From Chlamydiifrater volucris (GTDB lineage Bacteria > Chlamydiota > Chlamydiia > Chlamydiales > Chlamydiaceae), in NCBI RefSeq assembly GCF_902806995.1, contig NZ_LR777654.1:744001-808000 (forward strand): a stretch of 64,000 bases of DNA. Direction: 5' to 3'. Shown here piece by piece: positions 9,551 to 18,871 of the stretch; positions within the stretch are counted from its first letter, which is position 1; every line of letters begins with the position of its first letter. The notes under the pieces were generated by a model. That model saw only the letters and a program-made list of their open reading frames with translations, searched no databases and was not told the origin of the DNA. A program made the translations under genes and the position numbers.

Positions 9551-9779
9551 AATAAAATTCTTCGATGTAAAAAAATATTTCACCCCCGTTTTCTATAATC
9601 AGGATCCGTTGAAATAACGACTGGTTCTTAGCCCCCAAATATAGTTATGCTCCCGCATCCACAATGCCGTTCAGAAAATCTTCATTGATTCCTCCTCACA
9701 TTTTTTTTATGATCCGCGAGGGCGCGTGGCTACCTTTCCCACACACCGCTAAAGATATCTGTAACCCTTTCAGCAACCC

Positions 9780-10811
9780 ATGTTTCTTTCTGTCATAGAA
9801 TTTCTCAGACACCTCTCCATAACAAAAAGTTGTTCTGCACACACTCTCCGTAATTACGCTATTGATCTTGCTGACTGCATGACGTTCTTATTTAATAACA
9901 ACCTCATGAAATCAACCAACTCCTCCATTACTGAAGACTCTTCTTTCCAAAACCCTATATCAGAAGCTGATCCTCTCTTTTACAAAGCCTCTTCCTTACT
10001 CTCTTACCTTCACGAAGAGGCCCTCGACAAACAAAATCTCCCCCCTTCCCCCTCTTTGCAAACCATTTCCAAAGAGCACTTAAGAAGCTACCTGCTTACG
10101 CTTATCAATGATAACAAAGCAAAACGGACTATACGGAGGAAACTATCCTCGATACGTAGCTTCCTTTCCTACTGCGTACGAGCAAAAAAAATTACCGACA
10201 ATCCCGCCCAGATGATTCGCGGGCCAGGCTTGGGTAAAGACATTCCCAAACCTATTCACTATGAACAAGTTGTTGTTCTTATGTCGACCCCTGATCTTTC
10301 CACGTATTCCGGTTTTCGCGACCGGTGCATTCTAGAACTTTTCTACAGTTCTGGATTGCGCGTTAGCGAGCTCGTTGCTCTTAATCAAACGGATATAGAT
10401 TTTGTAACCCCTGCCCTTAAGGTTCGAGGCAAGGGCAAGAAGGAACGCATCGTCCCCATGACAGAAAATGCCGCCTCCTGGTTAAAAAAATATTTGTGCC
10501 ATGCCGATAGGAACTCTCTGCCCTCCCCTCATCCCCAAGCTGTTTTCCTAAATCGCTTTGGAGGACGTTTAACCGCACGATCTATAGACAGAAGCTTTCA
10601 ATACTACCTCAAAAAATCGGGACTTTCAGGAAATATTACCCCGCATACCATCCGACATACAATAGCTACACACTGGCTGGAAAATGGCATGGACCTAAAA
10701 ACTATCCAGCTCCTCCTTGGCCATTCCTCTCTGGAAACAACAACCGTCTACACGCATGTTTCCGTGAAACTGAAAAGAAAAATCCACGAGAAAGCCCACC
10801 CCCACGGCTAA
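9780..10811 (+). CDS. xerC: Tyrosine recombinase XerC
   Basis: 343 residues. XerC, with XerD, resolves chromosome dimers at dif. The catalytic set is complete: Arg194 in SGLRVSEL, Lys near 219, His289 and Arg292 in PHTIRH, His315 in [10 protein letters not shown] and the nucleophile Tyr324 in VYTH. The N-terminal SAM-like core-binding domain (about 1-150) carries a Ser/Asn-rich insert at about 43-95, which makes the protein longer than the roughly 300 residues typical elsewhere. It is preceded by 229 bp after rnz; a TATAAT at 9594-9599 is a possible -10 with a poor -35. No dif-like site was recognised in this window. Confidence 0.95.
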   Translation: MFLSVIEFLRHLSITKSCSAHTLRNYAIDLADCMTFLFNNNLMKSTNSSITEDSSFQNPISEADPLFYKASSLLSYLHEEALDKQNLPPSPSLQTISKEHLRSYLLTLINDNKAKRTIRRKLSSIRSFLSYCVRAKKITDNPAQMIRGPGLGKDIPKPIHYEQVVVLMSTPDLSTYSGFRDRCILELFYSSGLRVSELVALNQTDIDFVTPALKVRGKGKKERIVPMTENAASWLKKYLCHADRNSLPSPHPQAVFLNRFGGRLTARSIDRSFQYYLKKSGLSGNITPHTIRHTIATHWLENGMDLKTIQLLLGHSSLETTTVYTHVSVKLKRKIHEKAHPHG

Positions 10812-10970
10812 TCCATCCCACTCGTAAAAGCTCTTCTTCCATCAAGTTTTTATCCTCCCACAGCAATCATCGGTCACTCCATTTTTCCAAAACCTCCATA
10901 AAAAATAATTTGCCCTCCAGAAAGGTAAAGAAACTTGTGATCTATCGCTTTCTTTGTTATCCTCTCCACC

Positions 10971-12593
10971 ATGAGTATTGTTCTAGATAAAATCGGTAAG
11001 TCTCTCGGAACCCGAGTATTGTTTGATGACGTGTCTGTCGTCTTTAACCCAGGGAATCGCTACGGCCTCACAGGTCCTAATGGGGCGGGAAAGTCTACTC
11101 TACTAAAAATTATTACTGGGATGGTGGAACCTACCAAAGGCAGTGTTTCTTTGCCCAAGAAGGTGGGTATCCTACGTCAGAATATTGAACAGTTCGGCGA
11201 GTATTCTGTTCTGGATTGTGTAATTATGGGTAACGCCGCTCTATGGCAAGCTATGCAAAAACGCGATGCCCTCTACTTAGAGGAATTTACCGATGAAGTT
11301 GGAATGCAGATTGCAGAGCTCGAAGAAGTCATTGCTGAAGAAGATGGGTACCGAGCAGAGACAGAAGCCGAAACCTTGCTGTCCGGCATCGGCATCCCCG
11401 AAGAGTTGTTCCTCGCCAAAATGTCTACCATTCCTGTAGATCTACAGTTTCGAGTTCTCTTGTGCCAAGCACTATTCGGTAACCCCGAAGCCTTACTCCT
11501 CGACGAGCCCACCAACCACCTTGACCTTCACTCCATAAACTGGTTGGGGGATTTCCTCGTCGATTACCAAGGAACCGTTATCGTTGTTAGTCACGATAGG
11601 CATTTTCTCAATACTATCACGACACACATCGCCGATATAGACTACGACACCATTATCGTCTACCCCGGCAACTACGACGATATGGTAGAGACAAAGACAG
11701 CGTCCCGTGAGCAGGAAAAGGCAGATATAAAATCTAAAGAGAAGAAAATTGCACAACTCAAAGATTTTGTCGCTAAATTTGGAGCTGGATCGCGCGCAAG
11801 CCAGGTGCAGTCTCGTATTCGGGAAATCAAGAAACTACAGCCCCAAGAACTAAAAAAATCTAATATTCAACGCCCCTATATTCGATTCCCCTTATCGGAA
11901 AAAGCTTCCGGCAAGGTGGTGTTTTCCGTAGAAGATTTAGGCAAAAGTTATGGGGATAATGAAGTTTTTAACAAACTCTCTTTTGAAGTCCATCAGGGGG
12001 ACAAAGTAGGTATCATCGGTAACAACGGATTGGGGAAAACCACCCTACTTAAATTACTCGCTGGAGTGGAAAATCCTTCGCAAGGGAACATAAAAATTGG
12101 GCACCAAGTACTCTTCTCCTACTTTCCTCAAAACCACTCCGACGTTCTGAAAAATTGTGAAGAAGAGACCCTCTTCGATTGGCTGCGAGATCGCAAAACA
12201 GGTATCGGTGATCAAGAGATTCGTAGCGTTTTAGGTAAAATGCTTTTCGGTGGCGACGATGCTTTTAAAAAAATTGGCGCTCTTTCGGGAGGGGAAACCG
12301 CGCGCTTACTAATGGCCGGAATCATGCTTGAGGATCATAATGTACTCATCCTTGATGAGGCTAACAACCATTTGGACCTCGAGTCTGTCTCAGCACTCTC
12401 CTGGGCTATAGAAGATTATAAAGGAACTGTTATCTTTGTTTCTCATGACAGAAGTCTTATCAATGACTGTGCCTCCAAACTGATCGTTTTCGACAAGGAC
12501 CGTATAACATTCTTCAACGGCACACTGGAGGAACACTCATCATCTCCTTCCTCTTCTAAAGGGATTTCTCCAAAGGCCAAAAAAGGTAAGTAG
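10971..12593 (+). CDS. ybiT: ABC-F ATPase, YbiT type
   Basis: 540 residues with two ABC ATPase domains and no membrane segments, the architecture of ribosome-associated ABC-F proteins. Walker A motifs are GPNGAGKST (about 38-46) and GNNGLGKTT in the second half. Walker B and switch regions read LLLDEPTNHLDL with VVSHDRHFL, and LILDEANNHLDL with FVSHDRSL. The second domain has a normal LSGGE signature. The first has a degenerate one (MSTIPVDLQFRVLL), which is typical of YbiT. Chlamydial genomes often label it yjjK. It has a Lys/Glu-rich linker around 225-300 and a Ser/Lys-rich tail. Confidence 0.9.
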   Translation: MSIVLDKIGKSLGTRVLFDDVSVVFNPGNRYGLTGPNGAGKSTLLKIITGMVEPTKGSVSLPKKVGILRQNIEQFGEYSVLDCVIMGNAALWQAMQKRDALYLEEFTDEVGMQIAELEEVIAEEDGYRAETEAETLLSGIGIPEELFLAKMSTIPVDLQFRVLLCQALFGNPEALLLDEPTNHLDLHSINWLGDFLVDYQGTVIVVSHDRHFLNTITTHIADIDYDTIIVYPGNYDDMVETKTASREQEKADIKSKEKKIAQLKDFVAKFGAGSRASQVQSRIREIKKLQPQELKKSNIQRPYIRFPLSEKASGKVVFSVEDLGKSYGDNEVFNKLSFEVHQGDKVGIIGNNGLGKTTLLKLLAGVENPSQGNIKIGHQVLFSYFPQNHSDVLKNCEEETLFDWLRDRKTGIGDQEIRSVLGKMLFGGDDAFKKIGALSGGETARLLMAGIMLEDHNVLILDEANNHLDLESVSALSWAIEDYKGTVIFVSHDRSLINDCASKLIVFDKDRITFFNGTLEEHSSSPSSSKGISPKAKKGK

Positions 12594-12609
12594 CCTTAAA
12601 GGATATGCT

Positions 12610-13215
12610 ATGCAGAAACCTTTGAATGCACAGGTTGTTCTGGCATCTACATCACCAAGAAGGAAAGAGCTTCTCGGCAATTTTTCCCTTCCTTTCTTAC
12701 AAGTGGATTCTTGCTTCGATGAATCCTCAATAACTTTTCAAGGGGATCCTATCAAGTATGCTACCACACTTGCTATGAAAAAAGGTTTATGCGTGCAAGA
12801 GAAGCTCAAAGATCACGAAGCAATCATCATAGCTGCCGATACTATCGTTTTCTTTAAAGACACTATTTTTAATAAACCCAAAGATTTGGAAGAAGCTTTA
12901 TCCATGCTCCGAAAACTTAATGGTGATACACACAAAGTAATCTCGGGGATCTCTATCATCCAAGGAAACCACGTGGAAACAACAGCGGACGAAACATTGA
13001 TTACCTTCAATAACGTTTCTGACGCAATACTACAGAAATATGTCTCCACTCAGTCTGTTCTCGATAAATGTGGTGCCTATAGTATACGCCATTGTGGCAA
13101 TCTTCTTGTCAAAGAAATTCGAGGAAGCTATCCCAATGTTTTAGGATTACCTATCGCTGCTTTACAGGAAGTATTACTAAACTTTGGTATAGATTTATGG
13201 GATTTCGCTATTTAA
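12610..13215 (+). CDS. maf: Maf family nucleotide pyrophosphatase
   Basis: 201 residues. Maf proteins hydrolyse non-canonical or modified nucleoside triphosphates and are linked to septum control in other bacteria. The N-terminal signature ASTSPRRKELL matches the family's nucleotide-binding loop, and AADTIVFF and the later KCGAYSIRHCGNLLV block are in the expected places. The start ATG at 12610 follows AAAGGATATGCT. The gene overlaps the next by 19 bases, suggesting translational coupling. Confidence 0.93.
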   Translation: MQKPLNAQVVLASTSPRRKELLGNFSLPFLQVDSCFDESSITFQGDPIKYATTLAMKKGLCVQEKLKDHEAIIIAADTIVFFKDTIFNKPKDLEEALSMLRKLNGDTHKVISGISIIQGNHVETTADETLITFNNVSDAILQKYVSTQSVLDKCGAYSIRHCGNLLVKEIRGSYPNVLGLPIAALQEVLLNFGIDLWDFAI

Positions 13216-14945
13216 CGCTTATTGCTAGCTTCCTCCTTACACTTCCATTGTCTGCAGAGTTTCTCCCAAAATCTCGCATCACAATCTTAGCTCTAAGTGC
13301 TCAAAAAAGTGCTCAAGAAGCCCTGAAAGAGTACCTCCTTCAATATCAACAAACAGGTTCTCACGACTTCTCTGTCTTACGAAAAATTAGTGAAGATTGT
13401 CTCTATCAAGGATTTCTTTCTAATGATCCGTATATACAGAAAAGCAGTATCTTGGGAGCCTCTCTATCAGGATCTTCTGAAGGCCTTGATATCCTAAAAA
13501 AAACTATGGAAACGGAAGACCCTTTTCTGCAACTGATGGCTATAGGATCTTTACATAACTATCTTGGATCTACTATAGAAGACCTTCTTTTCAAGGCAAT
13601 GAGCTCCCCTTACCCCGTCATCCGATTAGAAGCCGCTTACAAGCTAGCCCTACTTAAAAACCCCGCCGTTGTCGATCATCTGTACTCCTTCCTTAACAAA
13701 ATACCTCCAGAAGTACGCGCTCTTACAGCAGCAATTTTCATCATGCTAGAAACTGAAGAAGCTGACGCCTACGTTAGAGAATTTCTATCCTCCCCAAACC
13801 CTGCAATACGAGCGTATACAATCACTCTCATAGGAGAGCATAGTAAGGGGAAGTTCCTTTCTTCCTTACGAAGTCTTTCCGGAGGAGCCGTGCTACCTAT
13901 AGAACGTGAAGCCCTCCTCTTTGCTTTAGGTAACCTCAGAGATTCCGCCAGTTATCCTTTCATCAAAAGGTCGCTTTCCCTCTCCTCCACGGAATCCATT
14001 ATAGCCGCCGTAGCCGCAGCTAAAATTGGTAAGGAAGAAGACGCACTTCCTGTCCTTCGACGAGAGGTGCGATCAGGAAATCCTTTCGCTGTAGCCGCAT
14101 GCTCTTACTTATCTGTGAAAAGTGCAGAAGAACTTCTCCTTCCCTTATTCTACAACACGTCTACTACAATCCCTTATCAGCGATCTGGTATTCCTGTATC
14201 CCCTGATGAAGATTTACGCATCAATGCAGCTTTTGTATTGGCAAAAATACGCTCCCAATCCGAACTTGTATCCACTTATCTACAAAATTTCTTCTCCTGT
14301 CCTACATTTGGTAGACGATTACTGATCTCATATTCCCCAGGAAAAAGCTTGTCGGCTTTGCATTGGACACACGCTTATCCTTCTCGACTAGGGACCAAAA
14401 CCAATTCTGGATCCTCCTTAACCCCCGAGCATGCCCTCCTCGATGCTGCCTTTCTTTTATCCAAAGAGTGCTACCTCTCCATCACACAAAACCTTCTTGC
14501 CCATAGTAATGAATGCAAAGAAGCCCTCGCTCTCCATGCTCTAGCTCTTCTCTCGCAAAAGAAAGATTCTGCTGTCCTAGAGGTCTTAGAAAAGGCCTCC
14601 CAGACCCCAGGAAAGCCTCTAATACGAGCTTATGCTGATCTGCACCTACATCGCCTCTCTGGTGATCCTTCCATAAAAGATCGTTTGCGGTCATGGCTTA
14701 AAAATACTGCCGACGAAGCTTTGGTACTTAAAGATAGCGAGGAAATATGTAATAGGGCTTCTTCTACATGCCTGAAATACGAGGTGATTCCAGAGTTGAA
14801 AACAAAAATCTTATTAGAAATACTAGAAGCTCTGGTTGTAGCAAAAAATAAAGAGGATATCTTGTTGCTTATCCAGTTAATGACAGACGGAAATGGAAAA
14901 AATCTTCCCTTCCTTGCGGGATTACTGGCGAAGATTTCGGAATAA
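13197..14945 (+). CDS. Secreted HEAT-repeat protein (CT350-like)
   Basis: 583 residues from the ATG at 13197. An upstream in-frame extension to 13092 lies inside maf and is rejected, because the 13197 start gives a clear signal peptide (MGFRYLTLIASFLLTLPLSA, cleavage near residue 20). The body is a series of helical repeats with alternating A, L and E positions, e.g. SPYPVIRLEAAYKLALLKN and SPNPAIRAYTITLIGEH, typical of HEAT repeats. These form protein-binding solenoids, so a periplasmic scaffold role is plausible. It is placed between maf and an LptD-like gene. Exact function is unknown. Confidence 0.85.
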   Translation: MGFRYLTLIASFLLTLPLSAEFLPKSRITILALSAQKSAQEALKEYLLQYQQTGSHDFSVLRKISEDCLYQGFLSNDPYIQKSSILGASLSGSSEGLDILKKTMETEDPFLQLMAIGSLHNYLGSTIEDLLFKAMSSPYPVIRLEAAYKLALLKNPAVVDHLYSFLNKIPPEVRALTAAIFIMLETEEADAYVREFLSSPNPAIRAYTITLIGEHSKGKFLSSLRSLSGGAVLPIEREALLFALGNLRDSASYPFIKRSLSLSSTESIIAAVAAAKIGKEEDALPVLRREVRSGNPFAVAACSYLSVKSAEELLLPLFYNTSTTIPYQRSGIPVSPDEDLRINAAFVLAKIRSQSELVSTYLQNFFSCPTFGRRLLISYSPGKSLSALHWTHAYPSRLGTKTNSGSSLTPEHALLDAAFLLSKECYLSITQNLLAHSNECKEALALHALALLSQKKDSAVLEVLEKASQTPGKPLIRAYADLHLHRLSGDPSIKDRLRSWLKNTADEALVLKDSEEICNRASSTCLKYEVIPELKTKILLEILEALVVAKNKEDILLLIQLMTDGNGKNLPFLAGLLAKISE

Positions 14946-14969
14946 CTGTTTTTGGTTCAAAGTTTGTAT

Positions 14970-17300
14970 ATGTCCTCCTTCTTCATGAAGAGTCATTTTT
15001 TTAAAACACCCTTTAAAATAAGCTCTTATGTCGCCGCCGTCTGTGTTACCTCTCTACCCTTTCATTCTCTATTAGCAGACGTTCCACAAAGCCCCACTAG
15101 TGGCTCTCCTAAAGAGGCTTCTAAACCAAAAATTCCTTCTCAAGAGGAAGATTATAAAGCAAACTCTTCTCGCATCAGCCGAGAGAATAGCCCCATACAA
15201 CCTGTTTTCATTGAGGATAGCAAAGGATCTCTCATACATACCTTTTCCCCTACGCCTACTGTAAACAGAAAAAATCATTACCTGCGACACTTCCAAGGAC
15301 TTTCAGGAACTCTTGATATAGAAGATGGCGCTATCAGCGTTCGTAAGGATCTACGTATACAAGCTAACAGAATCTATATCAAACAGTCAGATACAGAGAA
15401 TTGTAAATTAGTGGCTCACGGTAACGTCATGGTTACCTACAAGGCAAAAACTCTTACCTGTGATTATTTTGAATATGATGAAACTACCGATATTTGCCTT
15501 TTAACAAACGGAAAATTTGCCTTATATCCTTGGTTCGTCGGAGGATCCACCATTACCTTAACTCCAGACGCCCTCCTCATCAGTAAGGGATACATTTCTA
15601 CCTCGGAAGGGCCCCAAAAAGATGTTGTTCTCTCCGGAGACCAAATAGAGTTTAATTCTGAAAATGTGCTTTCAGTAGGGCCTACTACTTTCAAAATCAA
15701 AGGGATACCCCTGCTAGCTTTTCCTACTTTTTCATTTATGCCCCTAGAGATCCCCAAGCCACCAATAAATTTTCGTGGCGGTACAGGAGGATTCCTCGGG
15801 TCATACCTCGGCATCAGCTACTCTCCTATTAATCATAAGGATATTGCTTCGACATTTTTTCTCGACAGTTTCTTTAAACACGGAGTGGGTGTAGGCTGTA
15901 ACCTCCGTTACCGTCCCAAAGACACCCTCTCCACAGATTTTGTGGATATTAAAAGCTACTATGCTCACCGCATAGCTATCGACATGGCTGAAGCCCACGA
16001 CCGATACCGTGTCAATGGTGACTTCTCTTTTACTAAAGCTTCAGGAATTTTTAAGGGCTCTTGCCATATCGCCGACAGCTGGGAAACTGTCTCCGATATT
16101 TTCCCCAAAGATTTTGATTTGAAAAATACTGGACCTACTGAAGCTTCCTACTCCTGGGATACTCCCCTCCTCACAGGTTTTGTACGAACAAACTTTAAAG
16201 CTAACAACTTCCTTAGCGTCAACAAAGAACTTCCTCTCCTCTTTGTTAAACAGAAACCTATGAGAATATTCCATACTCCATGGTTTATCGAAGGCATACT
16301 AGAGACCGGATACTCTTCTTTCTCCTTCAGTGACAATATCCCCAATGCCAAAGGCTTCTCTGCTTTTAAAACCAACTTACAAACGACGACCTACGCAGCC
16401 TTTCCTGTACACTACGGTATCATCACTCCCAAGGTAGAAACATCCATCACCTGCTGCAGCAAAAATAATAAAGCCCCTCAAGAAAAAAAATACTTCGGTG
16501 GCGGATCTATGGAAGTCGACTACCGTCTCACAGCAGCCAAAAATTTCTTATCCTTTAAACACATCGTGGAACCCTTTATTACTCTTTCAGGGTGGGGCAA
16601 ACCCATTTCTCTTAATAAAAATCACGATATCTTTTCCGTTGCTGATGCTTTTCACTCAATAGCTTTACTCTCTAGCGGATTATCTACAACTCTGATTCCT
16701 AAAAAAAATTCCTTAGTTCCTGCGATTAATGGCTCCCTACGTATTCTCGCTATACTGAACAACTGCCCAGGACGTCCTATGTTTCCTAAAATTGAAGGTA
16801 AGCTATCACTGCCCACAGGAAGATACTCAAAAATAAGATTCGATTCTGAATGGATTGTAAAAAAACAATGCTGGGACCACTTTAACGTTACCTGGCAGTG
16901 GACACCATCGGAAAACTATGCCTTATCTACAGAATTTTTCCACAGGAGCAAGTACTCTTGGAAAAAATGTAGCAAGGATAATTATATCCTCGATGTATCC
17001 CGAAGTGAGGAAGAACTACTTAAATCTCCCCTCTCCGATCAGAGAAATACTTTCCTAGCAAAAGTTTTTATCCGCCCTCATCCATGCTGGAACCTTAAAT
17101 TCTCCCTACGTGGCGGATGGTTACGTAAAAATTCCCCCGACTACTTGGAATACCAGGCTATCCTTGGAACGAAAATCTTTGAACACTGGCAGCTGTACTC
17201 CGTATATGAACACCGAGAAGCTGACACTCGATGTTATTTTTTCCTAAAGCTCGATCAAGCACCTAAAGGCAGCAAGAACCGTATCAATCCTTGGAATTAG
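14970..17300 (+). CDS. LptD/OstA-like outer membrane protein (CT351-like)
   Basis: About 776 residues. Starts at TTG 14952, ATG 14970 or ATG 14985 all precede the same hydrophobic signal segment ending near SLLADVPQ; I chose the first ATG. After a Ser/Pro-rich linker, residues about 110-260 form an OstA-like beta-jellyroll: short repeats such as IQANRIYIKQ, LVAHGNVMVTYKAKTLTCD and LSGDQIEFNSEN. This is the fold that receives lipopolysaccharide in LptD. The remaining 500 residues are rich in alternating aromatic strands, consistent with a large beta-barrel, and contain FRGGTGGFLGSYLG at the junction. It probably inserts lipopolysaccharide into the outer membrane, but it is divergent from classical LptD. 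Confidence 0.75.
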   Translation: MSSFFMKSHFFKTPFKISSYVAAVCVTSLPFHSLLADVPQSPTSGSPKEASKPKIPSQEEDYKANSSRISRENSPIQPVFIEDSKGSLIHTFSPTPTVNRKNHYLRHFQGLSGTLDIEDGAISVRKDLRIQANRIYIKQSDTENCKLVAHGNVMVTYKAKTLTCDYFEYDETTDICLLTNGKFALYPWFVGGSTITLTPDALLISKGYISTSEGPQKDVVLSGDQIEFNSENVLSVGPTTFKIKGIPLLAFPTFSFMPLEIPKPPINFRGGTGGFLGSYLGISYSPINHKDIASTFFLDSFFKHGVGVGCNLRYRPKDTLSTDFVDIKSYYAHRIAIDMAEAHDRYRVNGDFSFTKASGIFKGSCHIADSWETVSDIFPKDFDLKNTGPTEASYSWDTPLLTGFVRTNFKANNFLSVNKELPLLFVKQKPMRIFHTPWFIEGILETGYSSFSFSDNIPNAKGFSAFKTNLQTTTYAAFPVHYGIITPKVETSITCCSKNNKAPQEKKYFGGGSMEVDYRLTAAKNFLSFKHIVEPFITLSGWGKPISLNKNHDIFSVADAFHSIALLSSGLSTTLIPKKNSLVPAINGSLRILAILNNCPGRPMFPKIEGKLSLPTGRYSKIRFDSEWIVKKQCWDHFNVTWQWTPSENYALSTEFFHRSKYSWKKCSKDNYILDVSRSEEELLKSPLSDQRNTFLAKVFIRPHPCWNLKFSLRGGWLRKNSPDYLEYQAILGTKIFEHWQLYSVYEHREADTRCYFFLKLDQAPKGSKNRINPWN

Positions 17301-17361
17301 TAAAGAATTTCAAAGGTTATTCACATACACAAGTCAATCCCCAACAACTTTCCGCCACGAT

Positions 17362-18759
17362 TCAATCAAAATCTAGAACCGTGTGCTCCAGTCTTATCAA
17401 TTCCTGAATATCCCCGCCAAGACATTCTATCTCCTTCAACACCTCCAACCCCTCCTCAACTTTTCGTCTTAGCGTGGGATTCTTTGCATATAAATTTTTC
17501 ATATCCCATAAAGCGTAAGGAGATTCTATAAAATTCCTTTCGTTTTCTTCGTATAGAAGATGGCAAAAATCGTCCTCGGGAAAAATTCTATCTCCTTTTT
17601 CCATAAAATCTTGAAAACCTCGCCAATTACCCATAAAACCTCTATACGAACATGCCTTTTCAGAGTATTTCATAACTTGCTGACAGAAATCAGCCCATGT
17701 CATATCTCCTAATGGACAATCCGAAGAATAATACCTCAACTCCCCATCCTTCCGAAAAATCGCTAAACAAGAAGGAATAATTCCAGAAAATCTCTCCAAA
17801 CTTTTCCATGCTCCTCCCAAAGGAGTGTATTTAAACTTGAAAAAGACAAACAAAAAAGCACGGCGATAATCGTTAAAATTACTACTTAAAACTAAGTAAG
17901 GATAAATCCTTTTCAACCAATTCAAAAATATGGCTTCAGCAGCTACAATCTTCGGAGAATGCATGATCATCTCAGCATATAGCTGCGAACTTTCATCGTC
18001 GACAACGTTGGTCCCTGTTTCCGAAGCAAACTTCTGTAACCGAGAAATCTCTTCTCTAGAAAAGACACCAAAAAGCACCCCCACCAATTCAGTACTGAAC
18101 CTACTTGAGAAAAGTTGACTGAACTGAAATCTGGACAAACCTACCGTTTCTTTGGAACTTACATCACAACGACCCCTAAGCATCCTTCCTTCAAGATCCT
18201 CATAGCAAGGAGCTTTAATCTCACCCTCATCTAAATTTTCCAAAGCAAATAGAGGAAACGCTAACTGCAATTTTGCAGTATCAGAAAGATAAGTTACTTC
18301 TGCCCTTATATTTGCTTTGACAAAGCCTCCTTGTAAAATCACTTTTGAACATATCTTTGCTTTTGCTGAGAGAGACTTTTCTGAATTCACCTTCAAAAGA
18401 CATTTTAAAGCCCCTTCACGAGATAAAAAACTCCTCTCTTCCCTACAAAAACAGAAAAATTGCGTGCTAGAAAAAATCCATCCAGAAGTAATTATGCTCA
18501 ACAACGTAGCAGCAATTATTCCTATAACAAAACTACTCAGAAAGATTTCTACTCCTCCCTGCAATAGCGCTGATAAGAAGATTACTCCTAGGTATAAAAG
18601 AAGACTTAAAAGAAAAGTTTTTGCACAGTCGGATATACGCTGAACTCTCTCTCTGTCTCTGATGGTCTCACCGGCTGCTTCCTCTTGTAATCTTGAATAC
18701 TTATTTGTGCAAACAGAGACGTTCAATGAACCGCTCCTAAAAAAACAAAAACGATCCAA
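17362..18759 (-). CDS. DUF1389 family protein, non-ATG start
   Basis: 465 residues. Hydrophobic segments lie at about 46-66 and 73-96. The core contains YAEMIMHSPKIVAAEAIFLN and WADFCQQVMKYSEKAC and ends with the family-type IRLEHTVLDFD. No ATG lies in frame before the hydrophobic segments. The only usual alternative near the 5' end is TTG at 18759, with an in-frame stop about 40 bp further upstream and no Shine-Dalgarno sequence, so the N-terminus is doubtful. The gene converges with the LptD-like gene 62 bp away and follows another DUF1389 gene. Confidence 0.78.
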   Translation of the reverse strand: MDRFCFFRSGSLNVSVCTNKYSRLQEEAAGETIRDRERVQRISDCAKTFLLSLLLYLGVIFLSALLQGGVEIFLSSFVIGIIAATLLSIITSGWIFSSTQFFCFCREERSFLSREGALKCLLKVNSEKSLSAKAKICSKVILQGGFVKANIRAEVTYLSDTAKLQLAFPLFALENLDEGEIKAPCYEDLEGRMLRGRCDVSSKETVGLSRFQFSQLFSSRFSTELVGVLFGVFSREEISRLQKFASETGTNVVDDESSQLYAEMIMHSPKIVAAEAIFLNWLKRIYPYLVLSSNFNDYRRAFLFVFFKFKYTPLGGAWKSLERFSGIIPSCLAIFRKDGELRYYSSDCPLGDMTWADFCQQVMKYSEKACSYRGFMGNWRGFQDFMEKGDRIFPEDDFCHLLYEENERNFIESPYALWDMKNLYAKNPTLRRKVEEGLEVLKEIECLGGDIQELIRLEHTVLDFD

Positions 18760-18871
18760 AGATTCTAAAATAAAGATACTTTTATCAAAAACAATCAGTT
18801 ACAAGAAATGATACAGAATAAAATGGATACTGCTACTGGCTTAAACAACAAAGCCTACTTTCGTAGAAATT

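Noticed and set aside
9566-9599. xerC promoter at TATAAT 9594-9599
   Set aside because: The -10 is perfect, but the -35 position reads AAAAAT or GTAAAA. Noted in the xerC entry only.
13092-13196. N-terminal extension of the HEAT-repeat protein
   Set aside because: It lies within maf in another frame and would bury the signal peptide that begins at 13197.
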